From CAYNLG01 sp964397995 (GTDB lineage: Bacteria > Planctomycetota > Phycisphaerae > FEN-1346), in NCBI GenBank assembly GCA_964397995.1, contig CAYNLG010000076.1, positions 1-17,744 of the forward strand: a stretch of DNA of 17,744 nucleotides. The letters run 5' to 3'. A model generated the notes under the pieces. It worked only from the letters and a program-made list of their open reading frames with translations, did not search any database and had not been told where the DNA came from. Of this stretch, positions 14,055 to 17,744 are shown piece by piece. Position 1 is the stretch's first letter. Every line of letters starts with the position of its first letter. A program made the translations under genes and the position numbers.

Positions 14055-15068
14055 TCAGCGTCGCGGCACCAGCAACGGCAACGCCGACGCCAGGCCGCCG
14101 GGCGTGTAAAGGGCCTCGACCTCGCCGCGGCAGTTGTACCAGCACGCGCGGCAGGTGTTGGCGCGCCAGCGCCGGCGGAGGCGCTCCACGAGCACGGGCA
14201 TCGGCGTCTCGACGATCGACCCGACGGGGCGGGCCCGGTCCTCCACGCACTTCGCCACGAGGCCCGACTGGTCGATGTTGAAGGTTGACCGGCCGGCGCG
14301 GCAGCCGGGGACGCCGCCCTCCAGGAACCGGTCGAAGCGGCTGAGGAAGTACGGGTTCGAGAGGAAGGTCCGCGACCGCTGCCGCAGCCCGACCAGCCGC
14401 CCCGCCACCGGCGGCCGGGGCAGGGCGGAGGCGTCGCCCGTCTTCAGGACGCCATACGGCTGGACCATGAAGTGGACGCCGAGGCGGGCGGCCAGGTCGT
14501 GGACGGCCTCGACGTCGTCTTGGTTGTCCTTCGTCAGGACCATCATCAGGTTGACGCGTTGCTCGCGCCGCGTTCGGGTCGCGCGGAAGGTGCCGAGGGC
14601 CTTCCGCGCCTCGTCGAACGCCCCCGGCACGCCGCGCTGGGCGTCGTGGCGCGCGGCATCGGGATAGTCGACCGACACGCTGACGCCCTGGAGGCCGGCC
14701 TGCCAGAGGCGCCGGGCGCGGCCGGGGTCGACGCGCCAGCCGTTCGTGGTGACCATGGGGATGTGCCACCGGGCGAGGGCCCGGACGAGGGCCTCCAGGT
14801 CGCGGCGCAGGAAGGGCTCGCCGCCCGCGAGGTTCACCAACAGCGTCCCGCCGCGGGCGAGATTGCGGGCGCCGCGGGCGAAGGCCTCGACCGGCAGCTC
14901 TTCGGCGGCGGTGTGCGACTCGCGCCAGTAGGAGCAGATGCGGCAGCGGAAGTTGCAGCGGTAGGTGACCTGCCAGGCGCACCAGACGGGCCGCCCGCCC
15001 AGGTACGCCCGCAGGAGGCGGGCCTTCCGGGCCGCCAGGCTCAGGCCGTCGCCGTCGCGGGCCGTCAT
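14055..15068 (-). CDS. Radical SAM protein with SPASM/twitch-like C-terminal cysteines
   Basis: 337 residues. The cluster motif C38-x3-C42-x2-C45 sits in TYRCNFRCRICSYW and should bind a [4Fe-4S] cluster that cleaves S-adenosylmethionine. LAGGEPFLRRDL (80-91) is the SAM-binding GGE strand; MVTTNGW (105-111) and VSVSVDYP (129-136) are later barrel strands. A C-terminal set of cysteines, C256, C274, C306, C309 and C313 (CRACWYNCRGE), resembles the auxiliary-cluster domain of the SPASM/twitch group, which often modifies peptides or small metabolites. The start ATG at 15068 overlaps the stop of the preceding radical-SAM-like gene as ATGA and is preceded by AGGGGG, so the two are translationally coupled and may form a complex. 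Substrate unknown; no precursor-peptide gene is seen nearby. Family certain. Confidence 0.9.
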   Translation of the reverse strand: MTARDGDGLSLAARKARLLRAYLGGRPVWCAWQVTYRCNFRCRICSYWRESHTAAEELPVEAFARGARNLARGGTLLVNLAGGEPFLRRDLEALVRALARWHIPMVTTNGWRVDPGRARRLWQAGLQGVSVSVDYPDAARHDAQRGVPGAFDEARKALGTFRATRTRREQRVNLMMVLTKDNQDDVEAVHDLAARLGVHFMVQPYGVLKTGDASALPRPPVAGRLVGLRQRSRTFLSNPYFLSRFDRFLEGGVPGCRAGRSTFNIDQSGLVAKCVEDRARPVGSIVETPMPVLVERLRRRWRANTCRACWYNCRGEVEALYTPGGLASALPLLVPRR

Positions 15069-16465
15069 GGCGCCCCCTTCCGGACGGGCGGGCCGAGCAG
15101 CGGCTTCACGGCCGCCTCGTGCAGCGTCCGCCCGCGGCCGAGGGGGACGCGGCGAGCCCAGCGGATGAGGGCGGCGGTGCGCGGTCGGTGGAGGGCGTAG
15201 GGCAGGGCCTCGCGGGCGGTCACCTGGGCCGCCTCCGGCAGGCCCGGCAACTCCAGCGCCGGCCGGCCCCCCAGGTACGCCCCCAGCGGGTCCGGGCGGA
15301 GCAAGCCGTTCTCGACCGCGATGGTGTGGGCCGCCGTCCCGGGGGCGGGCCAGTGCAGGGCCGCCTCCACCCGGTCCGGGTCCAGCCGCCGCAAGAGCTC
15401 CAGCGTCTCGCCGAGGGTGAGTTCCGTCTCGTACGGCGCGCCGACCTCGACGCGGGCGGCCGTGCGGATGCCGGCGCCGGCAACCGCGGCGAACGCGGCC
15501 GCCAGGGCCTCAGCGCTCGCCTCCAGGCCGAGGACGTCGTGGCGGATCAGCGTCGAGCCGCTCGCGACGTCGATCCGGACCTCCTCGCAGCCGAGGCGGG
15601 CGAGTTGGGCGGCCACCTGGGGCGACACCGCCTCCGCCGCCAGCGCCGTCCGCACCGGCAGGCCGATCTCGACCGGGTAGCGCTCGGCGAAGGTCTCGAG
15701 CCAGACCGGCGAGGTCGTCCACCGCGGCCCGCCGAGGCGGAAGCCGGCGAGGTCGAGCTGGACCTCGGCCAGGGCGGCCATCTCCGCCAGGACGGCCTCG
15801 ACCGTCCGGTAGAGCAGGGGCCAGGGCTCGCCCAGGACGGGCGGCCCCGCGCCCGGCCCGGCGCGTGTCTGGGTCGCCCCCGCGTCGTCCTCCCCGCCGC
15901 GCGCGACCCGGACCTCGGCGAAACCGGCGGCGTCGAGTTGGTCGTTGGACGCGTACAGGCCGCGGGCCGGCGTCGCCTGGCGGGCGAGGTTCGGCGGGGC
16001 CGGCGGCCGGGGGTTCCGCATGACGCCCGTCATGCAGTTGATCCAGAGGCCCGGGGCCTGGAGGCGGCGGGGCTCCGAGGGGTGAATCTCGAGGAACCCC
16101 GGGATGCAGGTGTCGGGCGGGCCGACGGCGACGGCCTCGACGCCCGGGCGGCTCAGGCTCTCGTCTGGCAGCCGCGCGGGGCGCGGCCCGAAGAGCACCA
16201 GTGGGGCCGCGTGGGCCAGGTGCAGCGTCTCGGCGACGCGGAACGCGAAGTCGACCGCCAGATCCTCGACGTGGACGAGGCAGGCCTCCGGGGGCCAGGG
16301 CACGCCGAGGTCGGGCCGCTTGTCGCCCGGGACCGCGCGGACCACCGCCAAGTGTACCTGGTGGCCGCGCCGGAGCAGCTCGCCGGCCAGGACCGCGATG
16401 TCGTCGCGGTAGGCGGGCTCCGCGCCGGGGGCGGCGACGACCGGCTGGGCCACGAGGACGCGCAT
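15065..16465 (-). CDS. Radical-SAM-like protein (B12-binding type layout) lacking the cluster cysteines
   Basis: 466 residues. The order of motifs is that of B12-binding-domain radical SAM proteins. An N-terminal Rossmann-like half has MRVLVAQPVV, DDIAVLAGELLRRGHQVHLA and LVLFGPRPARLPDESLSRPG (about 89-108). A TIM-barrel half has QLDLAGFRLG (236-245, normally a DD-F strand), LARLGCEEVRIDVASGS (about 288-304, normally L-x-x-x-GC-x-x-v-x-iG-x-ESGS), GIRTAARVEVGAPYETELT (332-350) and WPAPGTAAH (372-380). Where the family has RGCx3Cx2C, this protein reads RGGEDDAGAT (189-198), so the cysteines appear as G191, A195 and T198 at exact spacing. No CxxxCxxC exists elsewhere, and no DxHxxG cobalamin motif is visible. 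It starts 2 nt after the MtlD-like stop with GGAGG 7 nt upstream, and overlaps the intact radical SAM gene. Probably a non-catalytic scaffold or partner; remote homology is judged by eye. Confidence 0.7.
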   Translation of the reverse strand: MRVLVAQPVVAAPGAEPAYRDDIAVLAGELLRRGHQVHLAVVRAVPGDKRPDLGVPWPPEACLVHVEDLAVDFAFRVAETLHLAHAAPLVLFGPRPARLPDESLSRPGVEAVAVGPPDTCIPGFLEIHPSEPRRLQAPGLWINCMTGVMRNPRPPAPPNLARQATPARGLYASNDQLDAAGFAEVRVARGGEDDAGATQTRAGPGAGPPVLGEPWPLLYRTVEAVLAEMAALAEVQLDLAGFRLGGPRWTTSPVWLETFAERYPVEIGLPVRTALAAEAVSPQVAAQLARLGCEEVRIDVASGSTLIRHDVLGLEASAEALAAAFAAVAGAGIRTAARVEVGAPYETELTLGETLELLRRLDPDRVEAALHWPAPGTAAHTIAVENGLLRPDPLGAYLGGRPALELPGLPEAAQVTAREALPYALHRPRTAALIRWARRVPLGRGRTLHEAAVKPLLGPPVRKGAP

Positions 16466-16467
16466 GG

Positions 16468-17652
16468 TCAGGCCTCCGCGGCCGCGGGCGGCCGGGCGAG
16501 GCGCTTGTGCAGGGGGTCGCCGGGCGCCAGGCCGCAGACCGCCTCGAGAACGGTCGCGAGGCCATCCCGGGCGAGGCGGGCCTGGAGCTCGACGGCCCGG
16601 GGGTCGGTCGGCTCGTCGTACGCGAGGGCCGCCCGGATGCCCTGGAGCACGTGGCTCGGCTCGACCTCCTCCTCCAGGCAGAGGCGCGCGGAGCCGACGA
16701 GGCGGTCATCGGGGCCGAGCTTGCGCAGGGGGTCGGCGGCGACGCGGCGGACCTGGTCCCCGAGGGCCCGGTTGCGATACCGCGCCAGCAGGTCGGCCTC
16801 GTGGGCCCGCTGGGCCTCGGGGTCGAAGCCGAAGCGGCGGACGAGGGCGCGGCCGGTCTCGGCGAGGGCCCCCTCGACGACGGCCAGGACGTCCGGGTCG
16901 TCCATCGCCTGCCAGATGAACGCGTGGCCCGCCCGGTGGCCCAGATACGCGCAGACGGCGTGGCTCATGTTGTGGCACGCGAGCTTGCGCCGCTGGTAAG
17001 CGCGGATGTCGTCGACCGGTTCCAGGCCGACGACCTCGGGCACCGGGCCGCGGAAGGCCGTGGCGTCGACGGGCAGCCGGGCGTAGGGCTCGCAGGCGAT
17101 CCAGAGCGGGTCGCGGGCGCGGACGGCGTCGGGCACGATGGGGACCATGCGGCTGACGACGGCCTCGACGAAGCCCGCGCGGTCGTCCAGCCGGTTGCGC
17201 ACGTCCTGCGGCAGCCGGTCGTGGACGAGGCCGCGGACGTGGCGTCCCGCGCCGACGAGGTTCTCGCAGGTGATGACGTTGAGGGGCGCGGCACCCTCGC
17301 GGGCGAGCCGGGCCGCCAGGCCCGCCGCCAGGGCCGCCGCGACCGCGTCCAGGGCCCGGACGCCGACGGCCGTGCAGACGAGGTCGGCGCCGGCGACGGC
17401 GTCGGTGACGGCGGCGGGGTCGCGGGCGTCGAGGGCCGTGACGTCGGTCACGGGCACGGCCTCGTCGCCGGCGTTGGTGATGTGGTGGACCTCGTACCGG
17501 CCGCGCCCCCGCAGCGCCCCGACGATCGCCTCGTCGATGTCGACGAAGACGGTCCGGTAGCCGCTCCGGCAGAAGAGTTCGCCCATGAAGCCGCGCCCGA
17601 TGTTGCCGGCGCCGAACTGAACTGCCACGGGGCGGGGGCCGTCGGAATCCAT
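16468..17652 (-). CDS. mtlD: Mannitol-1-phosphate 5-dehydrogenase family protein (MtlD-like)
   Basis: 394 residues, against about 382 for E. coli MtlD, and collinear with it from memory throughout. The N-terminal Rossmann domain has FGAGNIGRGF (13-22) and D38 at the end of the second strand, suggesting NAD. Shared stretches include LVCTAVG, PLNVITCENLV (123-133), FVEAVVSRMVP, KLACHNMSHAVCAYLG (223-238) and DPLRKLGPDDRLVG (307-320). The polyol dehydrogenase catalytic residues K223, N228 and H231 are in place. Family members interconvert mannitol-1-phosphate and fructose-6-phosphate; here no PTS or mannitol transporter is seen and the next two genes are radical-SAM types, so the true substrate may differ. 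The start at 17652 is preferred over in-frame starts at 17673 and 17700 because GGGAG lies 5 nt upstream; the frame remains open to the window edge. Family confident, exact reaction moderately so. Confidence 0.85.
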   Translation of the reverse strand: MDSDGPRPVAVQFGAGNIGRGFMGELFCRSGYRTVFVDIDEAIVGALRGRGRYEVHHITNAGDEAVPVTDVTALDARDPAAVTDAVAGADLVCTAVGVRALDAVAAALAAGLAARLAREGAAPLNVITCENLVGAGRHVRGLVHDRLPQDVRNRLDDRAGFVEAVVSRMVPIVPDAVRARDPLWIACEPYARLPVDATAFRGPVPEVVGLEPVDDIRAYQRRKLACHNMSHAVCAYLGHRAGHAFIWQAMDDPDVLAVVEGALAETGRALVRRFGFDPEAQRAHEADLLARYRNRALGDQVRRVAADPLRKLGPDDRLVGSARLCLEEEVEPSHVLQGIRAALAYDEPTDPRAVELQARLARDGLATVLEAVCGLAPGDPLHKRLARPPAAAEA

Positions 17653-17657
17653 CGCGT

Positions 17658-17662
17658 CTCCC
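17658..17662 (-). promoter_or_regulatory. Ribosome binding site deciding the MtlD-like start
   Basis: GGGAG on the minus strand, 5 nt before the ATG at 17652. The alternative ATG at 17673 is preceded only by GC-rich sequence without a site. Confidence 0.5.
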
Positions 17663-17717
17663 ACGGGGGTCATCGGGCGGCGGGGGCGGCCGGGCGGCAC
17701 AGGCGGTGAACGAGCAC

Positions 17718-17744
17718 CTACATGGCCAGCCGGTCGTTCCGGGA
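17718..17744 (-). CDS. Possible C-terminal tail of a further minus-strand gene (edge fragment)
   Basis: Read from the right edge on the minus strand, the frame gives SRNDRLAM followed by TAG at 17718-17720, and all eight codons end in G or C, as in the real genes here. If genuine, it is the last eight residues of the gene upstream of the MtlD-like gene, 65 nt before it. The fragment is too short to identify or to exclude chance. Confidence 0.25.
   Translation of the reverse strand, partial: SRNDRLAM

Noticed and set aside
1..17744. CRISPR arrays, tRNA/rRNA genes, insertion sequences, phage or toxin-antitoxin genes
   Set aside because: No regularly spaced repeats, tRNA-like cloverleaf, transposase or phage protein was recognised. 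Codon use looks uniform across the window, with no island-like shift.

Overview
The window is very GC-rich (estimated by eye at well above 70%), and nearly every third codon position is G or C. It is almost fully coding, with eleven substantial genes plus fragments at both edges. The gene content suggests Planctomycetota, possibly a Phycisphaerae-like lineage. The reasons are a GT4 glycosyltransferase of the 'YCxxC...FFGGINVYLQQK' type next to a LolD-like ABC pair, a DUF116-polyprenyl synthase fusion, and a PQQ-repeat lipoprotein. This assignment comes from remembered family distribution, not from a marker gene, and should be held loosely.

Layout. Plus strand, 1-3413: the C-terminal part of a radical SAM protein, then a DUF116/isoprenyl diphosphate synthase fusion, then an alpha/alpha-barrel protein related to prenyltransferase beta subunits. 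They are tightly packed and could form an uncharacterised isoprenoid-modifying pathway. A 379-bp non-coding stretch with short repeats, hairpins and a candidate promoter follows. Plus strand, 3793-10473: a tight operon of PQQ-propeller lipoprotein, GT4 glycosyltransferase, LolD/MacB-type ATPase and a 10-TM double-FtsX permease. It plausibly makes, moves or monitors a cell-envelope glycoconjugate or lipoprotein.

Minus strand, 17744-10483, convergent with the above and only 9 bp away: a possible tail of another gene at the right edge; a three-gene operon of MtlD-like dehydrogenase, a radical-SAM-like protein that has lost its cluster cysteines, and an intact radical SAM protein; then pyrB-pyrC (aspartate carbamoyltransferase and dihydroorotase, ATGA overlap, own promoter); then an SDR epimerase/dehydratase. 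The pyrBC pair is ordinary pyrimidine biosynthesis.

The two stretches most likely to hold undescribed biology are (a) radical SAM + DUF116-polyprenyl synthase + prenyltransferase-like barrel and (b) MtlD-like + cysteine-less radical SAM homologue + intact radical SAM. No rRNA, tRNA, CRISPR array, insertion sequence or phage gene was recognised.
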